Assembly: GCA_947500005.1 (NCBI GenBank)
Contig: CANMQJ010000009.1
Coordinates: forward strand, 124,001 to 188,000
Direction: 5' to 3'
DNA: 64,000 nucleotides
From: an uncultured Paracoccaceae bacterium
GTDB lineage: Bacteria; Pseudomonadota; Alphaproteobacteria; Rhodobacterales; Rhodobacteraceae
Part shown: piece after piece, positions 35,702 through 45,865 of the stretch
Layout of the letters: each line of letters opens with the position of its first letter
Numbering within the stretch: position 1 is the first letter of the stretch
Notes under the pieces: generated by a model
Databases searched by the model: none
The model's input: the letters and a program-made list of their open reading frames with translations, nothing else
Told to the model about the DNA's origin: nothing
Translations under genes and position numbers: made by a program

Positions 35702-38104
35702 ATGACCATGCAACACGCAATCTACACCGCCGGGCTTCTGGAACTGGTGGCCGCGGCAAATGACGCGGTCCAGGCGATCCCGCCCCTCTTTGCGCTGGAC
35801 GCAAGTGTCGCGGTGACCCCCTTCCTTGGTCAGACCGGCGAGCCACTGGCGGTCACCTCCGCCCGGCTTGCCCGCGTCGCGGGCGTGCGGATCGGCCCGG
35901 ACCGGGCCGAGATCGCGCGCAGGCTGGCGGATGGACGGATCACCGACTCGGATCTGCGCGAGGCGTTGGCCGCGATGACCGGGTTCGACCGGCCAAGCCT
36001 GGCACAGCTGAAGTCGGCGCTGGAGACGCCCGCACCCAAGCCAAAAGCGCTGCCGACGATCGCGGAACTTGCGGCCGAGCTGTCCGGCCGCGACTGGCCC
36101 GGGTTGATCGAGGAACGGATCGGCGCCTGGGCCGGGTCCTGGTTCGATCGCGGCCAAGCCCTCTGGCAGCCCGCGCGGCGGGGCGGCGCCTGGCTGGCAT
36201 GGCGGGATCACGCGACGCGTGACCTGACACCCGAGATCCACGGCCTCAAGGGGTTCGGCGCCTTCGTCACCGAGACCTCGCGCTCGCCCTGGCGGGCGTT
36301 GGGACGGGCCTCCGAAACTCTGGGGATCACGTCGCAAGCCGCAGGAACCGCGTACCACCGGCTGCTTATGGACCTGGGCGGCTGGGGACAATATTCGCGC
36401 GGGCTGGGCTGGCAGGCTGACCTCGAGGGTCGCAGCGACAGCACGGCGGCCGAGCTGCTGGCCATCCGGTTGATCTGGGAAGAAGCCCTTTTCACCCTCT
36501 ACCGCGAACAGATCGCCGAACGCTGGGCGGAAACGGTGGCACGGCACGCGCAGCCGGTAACGCCGGGCCGGGACCAGGTGATCGACGCCGTCCTTCAGGA
36601 AGCCGCCGAACGCGCCGCGCAGCGCAAGCTGGCCGAGACGCTGGAGACGGGCAAGCCGCGCGTGCAGACCGAACGCCCGATCTTGCAGGCCGCCTTCTGC
36701 ATCGACGTGCGCTCCGAACCCTTCCGTCGCGCGCTCGAGGCACAGGACGCGGGCATCGAAACCCTGGGTTTCGCGGGCTTTTTCGGGCTGAGCACGGCGC
36801 ACCGCACCGCGGGGTCGGACGTGATCGAGGCACGGGGGCCGGTGCTGATGTCCACGGGGGTTTCGACCTGCGCCGACGAAAGCGCACAGGCGGACCGCGA
36901 CCGGCGCTATGCGGCGCGGGCCAAGCGCGCCTGGGGCCGGTTCAAGGGGGCGGCGGTCTCCTCCTTCGCCTTTGTCGAGGCGGCGGGGCCGGTCTATGCC
37001 GGGACGCTCCTGCGCGATGCGCTGGGGCTGCGGGCCGTGACTGAGCGCAAGGACCCGCCCCCGCGGCTCGACCCGGCGCTTTCCTCGGCGCAGAGGGTCG
37101 ATGCCGCCGAGACGGTTCTTCGGGCCATGTCGCTGACGAAGGGGTTCGCGCGGATCGTGATGCTGGCCGGGCATGGCGCGAGCGTGACCAACGCGCCGCA
37201 TGAAAGCGCCCTGCATTGCGGCGCCTGCGGTGGCCATGCCGGCGACGTGAACGCCCGGCTTCTGGCCCGGCTTCTGAATGATCCCGAAATACGCGCGGGG
37301 CTGGCGCGGCGCGGCATCGAGATCCCCGGCGACACGCTTTTCCTGGCGGCGCTGCATGATACCACAACCGATGCGGTGACACTTTACCATCGCGACGCGG
37401 CCACGGGCCCGTGGCAGGCGGATCTGGACCGGCTGCGCGGCTGGCTTGCGGCGGCGGGGCGGCTGACCCGCGGCGAACGGGCCACGCGGCTTCCGCGCGC
37501 GGGAAGCGAACGCGCCGTGATGCAGCGGGCGCGGGACTGGGCCGAACTGCGCCCCGAATGGGGCCTCGCGGGTTGCCGCGCCTTCATCGCCGCGCCGCGT
37601 AGTCGGACGGAGGGCACGGCGCTCTCCGGCCAGAGCTTCCTGCACAGCTATGACTGGCGGGCGGACGAGGGGTTCGGCGTGCTGGAGCTGATCATGACAG
37701 CGCCGGTGGTGGTCGCGAGCTGGATCAGCCTCCAATACTACGGCTCGACGGTGGCGCCTGCGGTCTTTGGCGGGGGCAACAAGCTGTTGCACAATGTCGT
37801 CGGCGGGATCGGCGTTCTCGAAGGCAATGGCGGCGCGCTGCGGCCCGGTCTGCCCTGGCAATCGGTGCATGATGGCGAGAGCTTCCAGCACGATCCGCTT
37901 CGCCTGACGGTGATGATCGAGGCGCCACGCGAGGCCATGGGTGAGATCCTGGCCCGGCATGAGACGGTGCGGGCGCTGTTCGACAATCGCTGGCTGCACC
38001 TGATCGCGCTGGATGACGGGGGGCGCATGGCCTGGCGCTATGACGGCGACCTGCGCTGGTCGCCCATGCGCGAGGCTGCGGACCAGGCCATCGCCGCCGA
38101 ATGA
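35702..38104 (+). CDS. dabA: DabA inorganic carbon uptake subunit (DUF2309)
   Basis: An 800-aa DUF2309 protein resembling a beta-carbonic anhydrase in its zinc site. The predicted ligands are Cys333 and Asp335 ([10 protein letters not shown]), His491 ([10 protein letters not shown]) and Cys506 ([10 protein letters not shown]). The spacing equals that of the ligands Cys351, Asp353, His524 and Cys539 described for Halothiobacillus DabA. With DabB it would hydrate CO2 unidirectionally to bicarbonate inside the cell. It begins 24 bases after dabB. No Rubisco gene lies nearby. Confidence 0.94.
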   Translation: MTMQHAIYTAGLLELVAAANDAVQAIPPLFALDASVAVTPFLGQTGEPLAVTSARLARVAGVRIGPDRAEIARRLADGRITDSDLREALAAMTGFDRPSLAQLKSALETPAPKPKALPTIAELAAELSGRDWPGLIEERIGAWAGSWFDRGQALWQPARRGGAWLAWRDHATRDLTPEIHGLKGFGAFVTETSRSPWRALGRASETLGITSQAAGTAYHRLLMDLGGWGQYSRGLGWQADLEGRSDSTAAELLAIRLIWEEALFTLYREQIAERWAETVARHAQPVTPGRDQVIDAVLQEAAERAAQRKLAETLETGKPRVQTERPILQAAFCIDVRSEPFRRALEAQDAGIETLGFAGFFGLSTAHRTAGSDVIEARGPVLMSTGVSTCADESAQADRDRRYAARAKRAWGRFKGAAVSSFAFVEAAGPVYAGTLLRDALGLRAVTERKDPPPRLDPALSSAQRVDAAETVLRAMSLTKGFARIVMLAGHGASVTNAPHESALHCGACGGHAGDVNARLLARLLNDPEIRAGLARRGIEIPGDTLFLAALHDTTTDAVTLYHRDAATGPWQADLDRLRGWLAAAGRLTRGERATRLPRAGSERAVMQRARDWAELRPEWGLAGCRAFIAAPRSRTEGTALSGQSFLHSYDWRADEGFGVLELIMTAPVVVASWISLQYYGSTVAPAVFGGGNKLLHNVVGGIGVLEGNGGALRPGLPWQSVHDGESFQHDPLRLTVMIEAPREAMGEILARHETVRALFDNRWLHLIALDDGGRMAWRYDGDLRWSPMREAADQAIAAE

Positions 38105-38311
38105 CCAAAAGGCCGGGCGGAGACTGACCACCTGGCCATCAATGCACGGGAAGCATGTGTCTGTAAAATAATGGAAAGCTCGGTTGGGGCAAACCTTATG
38201 GCTGTTCCTTCTTTCAAGCTTGTTGCGCCGAATTCGAATTGCCTCCACCCTCCTCAGGACGGGAACAATTCCCCCCGTCGCGCGTAGTTCCATTGGCGAT
38301 AGGAGGGTCCG

Positions 38312-38905
38312 ATGCCACCATTCCACCGTTTGACAGCTGTCTTCTGTCTGGCCGCGGCACAGGCCGTGGCGGATCCGGTCAACATCCGCCCCGACATGCC
38401 CAGCGTTACCGTCGAGACACCTGAGGGGCCGGTCGAGATCTCGCGCATTCAGGACAACACGAACGAGCTGTGGGGAACGTGGTCGCAGACCTCGCGCCCC
38501 TGCCCGCCCTTCTGCATCCAGCCGATCTCTCCGGCCCCCGGAGTGACGACGATAGGAGAGCTGGAGTTACTTGATTTCCTTGAGAAAAATGAAGGCATCC
38601 TGATCGACAGCCGCACCTATGACTGGTACGCGGGCGGCACGATCCCGGGGGCGGTGAACATCCCCTATGACGTTGTCGTCGACCGGCTGGGAGAGCTGGG
38701 CTGCGAGGCGGATTTCGATGGCTGGGACTGCACCGGAGCACAGCGCGTGGCGTTGTTCTGCAATGGCGTCTGGTGCGGGCAATCGCCGACCGCGATCCGC
38801 AACATGATCGGGGAAGGATACCCGGCCGAGCGCATCCTCTACTACCGTGGCGGGATGCAGATGTGGCGTATGCTGGGGCTGACCGTCACGGGTGACGACT
38901 CATGA
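38312..38905 (+). CDS. Exported rhodanese-like protein
   Basis: A 197-aa protein with a short signal peptide (residues 1-20, AVADP) and a single rhodanese domain (about 85-190) preceded by a Cys-containing linker (RPCPPFCIQP). The catalytic-loop candidate is LFCNGVWCGQSPTA: Cys150 or Cys154 could carry persulfide, and the loop is longer than in standard rhodaneses. The domain ends with YYRGGMQMW. It probably handles reduced sulfur in the periplasm. It is separated from dabA by 207 bases and followed by a small membrane gene. Confidence 0.8.
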   Translation: MPPFHRLTAVFCLAAAQAVADPVNIRPDMPSVTVETPEGPVEISRIQDNTNELWGTWSQTSRPCPPFCIQPISPAPGVTTIGELELLDFLEKNEGILIDSRTYDWYAGGTIPGAVNIPYDVVVDRLGELGCEADFDGWDCTGAQRVALFCNGVWCGQSPTAIRNMIGEGYPAERILYYRGGMQMWRMLGLTVTGDDS

Positions 38906-38917
38906 GAAAGGATTGAA

Positions 38918-39187
38918 ATGGAAGGATTTTTCGACGTTGTGGGGACACTTGCCCTGATCATCATGGCGATTGTCGGCGCGGGTGTCGGCTGGGCCGTGGG
39001 CAAGACCTCGCGCGGGAGCACGGCGCTTTACGTTCTGATCGGTGTGCTGGCGGCGGTCAGCGCACCGTTTCTGCTGGCCGCGCTTGGCCTGTCGGTGGTG
39101 GCGGCCGGGGGCATCCTGCTCTTGGTGATCATGTCGGCGGTGGTGGCGCTGATCATCGTCGGGATCGCGCGCGCCATCCTGAGATAA
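38918..39187 (+). CDS. Small two- to three-helix membrane protein
   Basis: An 89-aa hydrophobic protein (LALIIMAIVGAGVGWAVG, ALYVLIGVLAAVSAPFLL, LLVIMSAVVALIIVGIARAI), function unknown. A GAAAGGATT stretch precedes the ATG at 38918, 12 bases after the rhodanese stop, so co-transcription is likely. It is followed by a bidirectional terminator. Confidence 0.75.
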   Translation: MEGFFDVVGTLALIIMAIVGAGVGWAVGKTSRGSTALYVLIGVLAAVSAPFLLAALGLSVVAAGGILLLVIMSAVVALIIVGIARAILR

Positions 39188-39211
39188 ACAGTTGAAAGCA
39201 CGATGAAAAAG

Positions 39212-39242
39212 AAAGGCCGGCGCGTGTCGCACCGGCCTTTTT
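39212..39242. terminator. Bidirectional terminator
   Basis: A 9-bp stem (AAAGGCCGG at 39212-39220, CCGGCCTTT at 39232-39240) with an 11-base loop and T-runs on both sides: TTTTT on the plus strand, and CTTTCTTTTT when read on the minus strand. It ends both the small plus-strand membrane gene and the convergent PLDc_N-like gene. Confidence 0.9.
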
Positions 39243-39262
39243 CGCGTGTTCGTTTCCCGCGA

Positions 39263-39448
39263 TCAGGCCCGAACCGAGCCGCCGCGCGGACCCGCGATGA
39301 GCCAGGCGATGAAGCCGAGTACGGGCAGGAAGAAGATGACGAGAGTCCAGATCACCTTGGCGGCTGTCGAGGCGTCCGAGGTGAGCACCTGGTAGATCGC
39401 GTAGATGTCGGCGATCAGGACGAGAATGCCGAGAATACCATATTCCAT
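39263..39448 (-). CDS. PLDc_N-type small membrane protein
   Basis: A 61-aa protein of two membrane helices: LGILVLIADIYAIYQVL, a short polar turn (TSDASTAAK), then IWTLVIFFLPVLGFIAWLIA, ending GPRGG. This is the N-terminal membrane unit seen in cardiolipin-synthase-like proteins (PLDc_N), here alone. A strong GGAGG ribosome site lies upstream of the ATG at 39448. A pair of direct repeats sits in its upstream region. Confidence 0.8.
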   Translation of the reverse strand: MEYGILGILVLIADIYAIYQVLTSDASTAAKVIWTLVIFFLPVLGFIAWLIAGPRGGSVRA

Positions 39449-39514
39449 TACTTTTTTTCCTCCGGTCGGTGTGATCGGACAACGTACCGGGAGGTAAGCG
39501 GTTCCCAAGGGCGT

Positions 39515-39563
39515 TTTGACCGTTTTGTACATCGGTTTTCCGGGGGTTTGACCGTTTTGTACA
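39515..39563. repeat. 17-base direct repeat upstream of the PLDc_N-like gene
   Basis: TTTGACCGTTTTGTACA is present at 39515-39531 and again, identical, at 39547-39563; the unit spacing is 32 bases. It sits 67 to 115 bases upstream of the minus-strand gene start at 39448, so it could be a pair of operator sites. Confidence 0.8.
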
Positions 39564-39581
39564 AAATTCCGGGGCGGGTTT

Positions 39582-40046
39582 TCAGAGGTCCCGCCGCATG
39601 AACGCGCTGTTGGGATCGAGGCCATAGCCGGGAATCGGGCCGCAATAGGCATATCCCAAAGCCTCGTAAAGCCTGCGCGCGGCGGCATATTCGGGCAGAT
39701 GCCCGGCGCCGGTTTCGAGCACCAGCGCGTTGAAGCCCCTCTCGCGCGCGACCGTCTCGAGATGGGCCATTATCCGGCGGGCGAAACCGCGGCCACGGGC
39801 ATGGGCGGCGACATGGACAGACTTGACCTCGGCCGTGCCATCGGGGAGCGGTTTGAGCGCGCCGCAGGCCAGCACCTCGTCATCCTCGTGCAGCGCGAAG
39901 AAGGCGATGCCTGCCCCGCCCAGCGCCTCGGCATCCATCGTGTGGTTGGAGGTCTGCGGCGTGGCCGACCAGCTGTGTTCCAGATGCGCCTGAAGCAGCG
40001 GGCGCATCTCCGGCGCGCGCGGGTCGGCGGACCGGATGTCGCTCAT
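39582..40046 (-). CDS. GNAT family N-acetyltransferase
   Basis: A 154-aa single GNAT domain. The acetyl-CoA binding segment is VKSVHVAAHARGRGFARRIM (Q/RxxGxG/A pattern), with strand 4 ahead of it (ACGALKPLPDGTAEV) and the C-terminal ARRLYEALGYAYCGP. Substrate unknown. Start at 40046 (MSDIRSAD); it lies one base beyond the NDUFS4-like gene stop on the same strand, so the two form an operon. Confidence 0.9.
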   Translation of the reverse strand: MSDIRSADPRAPEMRPLLQAHLEHSWSATPQTSNHTMDAEALGGAGIAFFALHEDDEVLACGALKPLPDGTAEVKSVHVAAHARGRGFARRIMAHLETVARERGFNALVLETGAGHLPEYAAARRLYEALGYAYCGPIPGYGLDPNSAFMRRDL

Positions 40047-40047
40047 G

Positions 40048-40362
40048 TCAGTGGGTCCAGGGGCTGCGCCGGTCGGTGGCGAAATTCTCGCCATAGCCGC
40101 GGGGCCGCAGGTTCGGCTTGCGCTTGTGCGGTTCGATCACCTGCGCGTCGATGCCGTGGGCCTGCGCATAGGCGACCGCCTCTTCCTTGGTGTCAAAGCG
40201 CAGGCGCACCTGGCTTTCCATGTCCCCGGACGAGGTCCAGCCCATGAGCGGATCGACCTCGCGCTTTTCGGCGGGCGCGAATTCCAGCACCCAGTTCCGC
40301 GTCTTGGCCATGCCCGATGTCATCGCGTTGCGGGCCGGTCTGAAAATGCGTGCTTGTTTCAT
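40048..40362 (-). CDS. ETC complex I accessory subunit (NDUFS4-like)
   Basis: A 104-aa protein matching the alphaproteobacterial and mitochondrial NDUFS4 family: [20 protein letters not shown], then [20 protein letters not shown], and the [13 protein letters not shown] end. It is a peripheral subunit of NADH dehydrogenase complex I, encoded away from the nuo operon as usual. Its presence supports an alphaproteobacterial host. Confidence 0.93.
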   Translation of the reverse strand: MKQARIFRPARNAMTSGMAKTRNWVLEFAPAEKREVDPLMGWTSSGDMESQVRLRFDTKEEAVAYAQAHGIDAQVIEPHKRKPNLRPRGYGENFATDRRSPWTH

Positions 40363-40439
40363 GACGGGACTCCTTTGTCGCGGGATTTATCGGGGAAAAC
40401 ACGACCGACGGCAAGAGCCGAGCGGTCGCAAGGGACGCG

Positions 40440-41474
40440 TCAGGGCGTCGCCGGGTTGGGAAGGAACTTGGCCTTGAGCGCGCAGTTGCCGCATTCGCAG
40501 ATCGAGCCGCCCTCCTGGCGCGGGCCGTAATTCATCACGAAGTCGCGGCTGCGGCGGAATTCCTCGCCGTTCCAGACCTCTTCAAGGCTCTGGCGCAGAA
40601 GGTTGCCCATCGCGAATTCCGGCCCCTCGACCGTGGTGCAGGGCATCACGTCGCCATTCCACGCCACGATCATCGTGGCGAACATCTGGCCGCAGGGATT
40701 GGCAACGGCGGAGTGCAGCGGGTGGTCCTGCAGGTCGGGGTTGGTGGGCGGCGCGTAGCTGCGCCGGAACCACTCCGCCCCGTCGAGCACGGGGGATTTC
40801 GTGTGATGCACCGAGGAGCGCCAGCCGGGATCGGGGGTGTTGAGCTTCTTGAAGACGATGCCGACTCCCATTTCTGCGGCCAGCTTGCGCGCGGCGCGCA
40901 CCTCGCGCTCGTTGCCCTTGTGGACATGGTATTGCCAGCCGAGGATGGGCCTTTCGGTGGCAAGCCGGACCTTGGCGCGGGCCAGTTGCCGCAGGTTGCC
41001 CAGCGCGCGATCGACCTTGCCGCGCACGCGGTAGGTTTCGTGCACCTTCTGGCTGACCCCGCCGATTGAGGCGAAGAGCGAGTGCAGCCCGGAGCCGACC
41101 AGCGTCTCGGCCTGTGCCTCGGTGAACGCGGTGGTGGCGAGATTGCTGTCGATATGGACCCTGGCGCCTTTGGAGGCGGCGATGCCGATGATCTCGACAA
41201 GGTTGGGATTCATCAACGGCTCGCCCCAGTTGTAGAGCGAGATCAGCTGCGCGTGATCGCCGATCCGGTCGAAAATGGTACGGAAATCGGCGACCGACAT
41301 AATCCCCGGGCGCAGCTTGTTGGTCTGGGCGCCGGTGATGCAGAAGGGGCAGCGCAGGTTACAGACATTGCAGATGTCGATGTAGTAATGGCGCGGCATC
41401 CGGCACGTATCCCGCAGCGCCCGGCGCGCGGGCGGCATGGGAGACAGGTCGGGGCGGTCGATCACATCCTTCAT
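40440..41474 (-). CDS. Radical SAM/SPASM domain protein
   Basis: A 344-aa protein. The 4Fe-4S cluster motif CxxxCxxC is at Cys38, Cys42 and Cys45 (ICNVCNLRCPFC). The C-terminal part has PCGQMFATMIVAWNGDVMPC and a CECGNC end, a SPASM-type auxiliary cluster region. Such enzymes modify peptides or small molecules, but no precursor peptide or partner is nearby, so the substrate is unknown. The ATG at 41474 is used (MKDVIDRPD); in-frame sequence further upstream looks non-coding. Confidence 0.87.
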   Translation of the reverse strand: MKDVIDRPDLSPMPPARRALRDTCRMPRHYYIDICNVCNLRCPFCITGAQTNKLRPGIMSVADFRTIFDRIGDHAQLISLYNWGEPLMNPNLVEIIGIAASKGARVHIDSNLATTAFTEAQAETLVGSGLHSLFASIGGVSQKVHETYRVRGKVDRALGNLRQLARAKVRLATERPILGWQYHVHKGNEREVRAARKLAAEMGVGIVFKKLNTPDPGWRSSVHHTKSPVLDGAEWFRRSYAPPTNPDLQDHPLHSAVANPCGQMFATMIVAWNGDVMPCTTVEGPEFAMGNLLRQSLEEVWNGEEFRRSRDFVMNYGPRQEGGSICECGNCALKAKFLPNPATP

Positions 41475-41604
41475 GCGGTAATCTCTATGTGATACCGCGC
41501 GAGGGGCAAGCCCGAAGACGCCGTAAGGAAGAGGGAATTGCCGCGACGGGCTTGAACGGGAACAAAAACAGATCAAATCATGGGGGCCGAAAGGAATCGT
41601 CCCC

Positions 41605-43803
<2,199 letters not shown>

Positions 43804-43834
43804 CAATTCCCTGCAACTTGTTTAAAGAAATCTC

Positions 43835-44485
43835 ATGGATGCGGTTTCCGAATATATATATCTTTCGCGCTGGCTCGCGTTTATCGAAGCCATTGTAGCG
43901 AGCCTGGCATGGCCCTTGGCAACAGTTGCAGGAGCGTTGATTTTGCGGCCGTTCGTTTCCAGAACTCTAAATTCCTTGAAGTCCATTCGGTACGGCAACA
44001 CCGAGGCAATATTTGATCGAGAAGTAGATGAGTTTGTTCAAGATGTTCGCGGCCTAGGAATTGAACCTGATGTCCAGAGTGTCCAATCGACTCCCGACAA
44101 TTTGCAACTATTAATTCTGAAGACTTGGGCGGGCATAGAGGAAACGATAAAACGTTGGATAAACAAAAAGATTTCTGAACAAGGACTGACTGAAGGCTCT
44201 GACAGCTCTAGGATGAAGGAAACGCGCCTTCTCAATAGAAATGCGAGACTTGACCTAAATCTTCTATTTCGTAACCAAGTAATTTCTGCAGATCTAAAAT
44301 CGACACTTGATGAATTGCGCGACCTCAGAAACAAAGCAGCTCATTCCTCCAATTTTGAACTGCAGGCAGGGAGAGCGCTAGATCTTGCCGCATCTTTGAA
44401 CTCGATCCAGAAGGAGTTAAAGGAATCGCTTGATAAATTCGATCTTTCCGGCGAGCAGCTCAAGATAGATCTAACAAGTCGCTAG
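43835..44485 (+). CDS. Membrane-anchored protein with HEPN-like motif (unknown function)
   Basis: A 216-aa product. An N-terminal membrane helix (about residues 14-38) precedes a soluble helical region. Near the end, LRDLRNKAAHSS has Arg165-Asn166 and His170, matching the R-x4-6-H motif of HEPN ribonuclease-like domains (also DUF4145-like). The coding sequence is visibly richer in A and T and uses codons (ata, tta, aga) rare in its neighbours, a sign of recent transfer. It starts 31 bases after uvrB. Whether it has RNase or defence activity is open. Confidence 0.72.
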   Translation: MDAVSEYIYLSRWLAFIEAIVASLAWPLATVAGALILRPFVSRTLNSLKSIRYGNTEAIFDREVDEFVQDVRGLGIEPDVQSVQSTPDNLQLLILKTWAGIEETIKRWINKKISEQGLTEGSDSSRMKETRLLNRNARLDLNLLFRNQVISADLKSTLDELRDLRNKAAHSSNFELQAGRALDLAASLNSIQKELKESLDKFDLSGEQLKIDLTSR

Positions 44486-44595
44486 ATTGGGCCATCGCCG
44501 TCGCGGGTAGCGCATCGTCGATGGTGCAGCAGATTTCGCGCTATTCGCGACTTGGATTCAAATTCAAGAAATGGAGCAACGGGTGGAATGCCCCC

Positions 44596-44670
44596 TCAAA
44601 TCAACGGCACAAACGGCACGTCGCAGGCTGCGAGGGCGAGGCATCCTGCCAGAAAGAGCCATTTCGCCAT
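44596..44670 (-). CDS. Tiny 24-residue lipoprotein
   Basis: A 25-codon frame from the ATG at 44670 to the TGA at 44596-44598. It opens MAKWLFLAGCLALAAC, a lipoprotein signal with lipobox LAAC at residues 13-16, and has only eight residues after the cysteine (DVPFVPLI). A clear AAGGAG ribosome site lies about 8 bases upstream. Similar very short lipoproteins ending in DVPFVP-type tails seem familiar from related genomes, but that is memory, not a search. Confidence 0.7.
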   Translation of the reverse strand: MAKWLFLAGCLALAACDVPFVPLI

Positions 44671-44734
44671 GTCGGGGTCTCCTTTCGCGCGGGTTGCGGG
44701 CCGGTGGCCGGTGCGCCCTGCCCTTGCAGCACGC

Positions 44735-44761
44735 GTAGGGTGGGTTTTCAACCCACCGCCC
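44735..44761. repeat. REP-like palindrome, copy 1
   Basis: A GTAG-headed palindrome: GGTGGGTT (44739-44746), TTC loop, AACCCACC (44750-44757), then GCCC. Copy 2 lies at 45494-45520; the four differences between copies keep the stem paired. This resembles bacterial REP elements with a conserved 5' GTAG. Confidence 0.75.
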
Positions 44762-44781
44762 CCATCACCCCCCCTGATGGG
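44761..44781. repeat. Second small hairpin beside REP copy 1
   Basis: CCCATCA (44761-44767) and TGATGGG (44775-44781) form a 7-bp stem with a C-rich 7-base loop. It touches the REP-like palindrome and could be a second arm of the same element (a BIME-like pair). Confidence 0.5.
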
Positions 44782-44834
44782 TTGAATTCCGCCCGGGCCG
44801 TGGCATGGTTCCGCCGAACCAGCGGGAGCGCGCC

Positions 44835-45497
44835 ATGTCTGTCTTCGACCTCATCACCCGCGACTACAGGCACATCCCCTACATGGACGGGCGCAGGGCC
44901 GCGGTGCTGCGCGAGATCATCACGACAAGCGGCGCGCGGGATATCCTCGAGATCGGGTTCTATCAGGGCAAGAGCAGCCTTTATATCGGCGCGATCCTCG
45001 AGGATCTGGGCGGCCCGGACTCCCCTGGCCGGCTGGTGACGATCGACAAGGCCACGGCCCGCAAGCATGAGCCCAACATCCTCGACCTGCTGGAGCAGAC
45101 CGGGCTGGGCCACCGGGTGGAGCCGCGCTTCGCCCATCGCTCCTATACCTGGGAGATGCAGAGGATGATCGCCGAACAGCCCCGGCCGCAATTCGACCTG
45201 TGCTATTTCGATGGCGGGCATCAATGGGACGGGACCGGGTTCGGCGTGCTGCTGGTGGACATGCTGCTGAAGCCGGGCGGGATCCTGGTGCTGGACGACA
45301 TGAACTGGTCGTTGGAGCGCTCGGCCTATCACCGGGCGCGTCCGGGATCGGTGGCGGGGTTCTCGCCCGACGAGCGCGCGGCGCAGACCGTGCGGCTGGT
45401 CTGGCGCACGATCCTGCCGCATCTGGGCTATGAGCATGTGCGGGAATACCCGGCACTCGACTGGGGCGTGGCGCGCAAGCCGGGCGGCGGGCGGTAG
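44835..45497 (+). CDS. Class I SAM-dependent methyltransferase
   Basis: A 220-aa methyltransferase with motif I DILEIGFYQGKSSLYI and the acidic FDLCYFDGGHQWDGTG strand typical of O-methyltransferases of the FkbM/MetW-like groups. Motif III region reads GGILVLDDMNWSLER. Target unknown. It stands between the two REP-like palindromes; copy 2 begins inside its last codons, so its stop codon TAG is part of the GTAG head. Confidence 0.82.
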   Translation: MSVFDLITRDYRHIPYMDGRRAAVLREIITTSGARDILEIGFYQGKSSLYIGAILEDLGGPDSPGRLVTIDKATARKHEPNILDLLEQTGLGHRVEPRFAHRSYTWEMQRMIAEQPRPQFDLCYFDGGHQWDGTGFGVLLVDMLLKPGGILVLDDMNWSLERSAYHRARPGSVAGFSPDERAAQTVRLVWRTILPHLGYEHVREYPALDWGVARKPGGGR

Positions 45498-45520
45498 GGC
45501 GGGGTTTCACCCCGCCGCCC
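45494..45520. repeat. REP-like palindrome, copy 2
   Basis: GTAG followed by GGCGGGG, TTTC, ACCCCGCC and GCCC. It overlaps the TAG stop of the methyltransferase gene. Compared with copy 1, T-A pairs in the stem become C-G and G-C, so pairing is conserved while sequence is not. It may also act as a 3' stabiliser for the methyltransferase mRNA. Confidence 0.75.
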
Positions 45521-45522
45521 GG

Positions 45523-45774
45523 TCAGAAGTCGAACAGATCCTCGAGGAAGCCGCCGCGTTTCTTCTTCCTGCGGTAATCGTGGCTCTCCTGCACCTCTCG
45601 CCCGTCATAGGCATGCGGCGGGGGCGGCGGCGGCAACTGCGTGGCCGAGCGTTCGATGATCTTGTCCAGTTCTCCGCGATCCAGCCAGACGCCGCGGCAT
45701 TGCGGGCAATAGTCGATCTCGACGCCCGAGCGTTCGGCGATCACGAGGGCGGTTCCGTCGATTGGGCATTTCAT
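45523..45774 (-). CDS. Zinc-ribbon protein (zf-TFIIB type)
   Basis: An 83-aa protein. MKCPIDGTAL (with a single Cys) and YCPQCRGVWLDRGELDKII are the two halves of a TFIIB-like zinc ribbon, with the canonical GVWLDRGEL motif. A proline run then precedes a basic KKKRGGFLEDLFDF tail. Function unknown. It lies downstream of the oxygenase on the same strand. Confidence 0.85.
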   Translation of the reverse strand: MKCPIDGTALVIAERSGVEIDYCPQCRGVWLDRGELDKIIERSATQLPPPPPPHAYDGREVQESHDYRRKKKRGGFLEDLFDF

Positions 45775-45865
45775 GGATGTCTCTCTCCCTGTCCGGTTGC
45801 CCTACAGACATAGGATGCCCGCCGGGAAATGCATCCCGGCAGGCGCGCTTCGCCGCACCGAGTTC

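Noticed and set aside
35606..38326. A 906-codon minus-strand open frame opposite dabA
   Set aside because: dabA has the four zinc-site residues and family length; the opposite frame is Arg/Gly/Pro-rich with no recognisable domain.
39200..39260. A possible small RNA gene between 39187 and 39263
   Set aside because: The structure is fully explained as a bidirectional terminator with T-runs on both sides.
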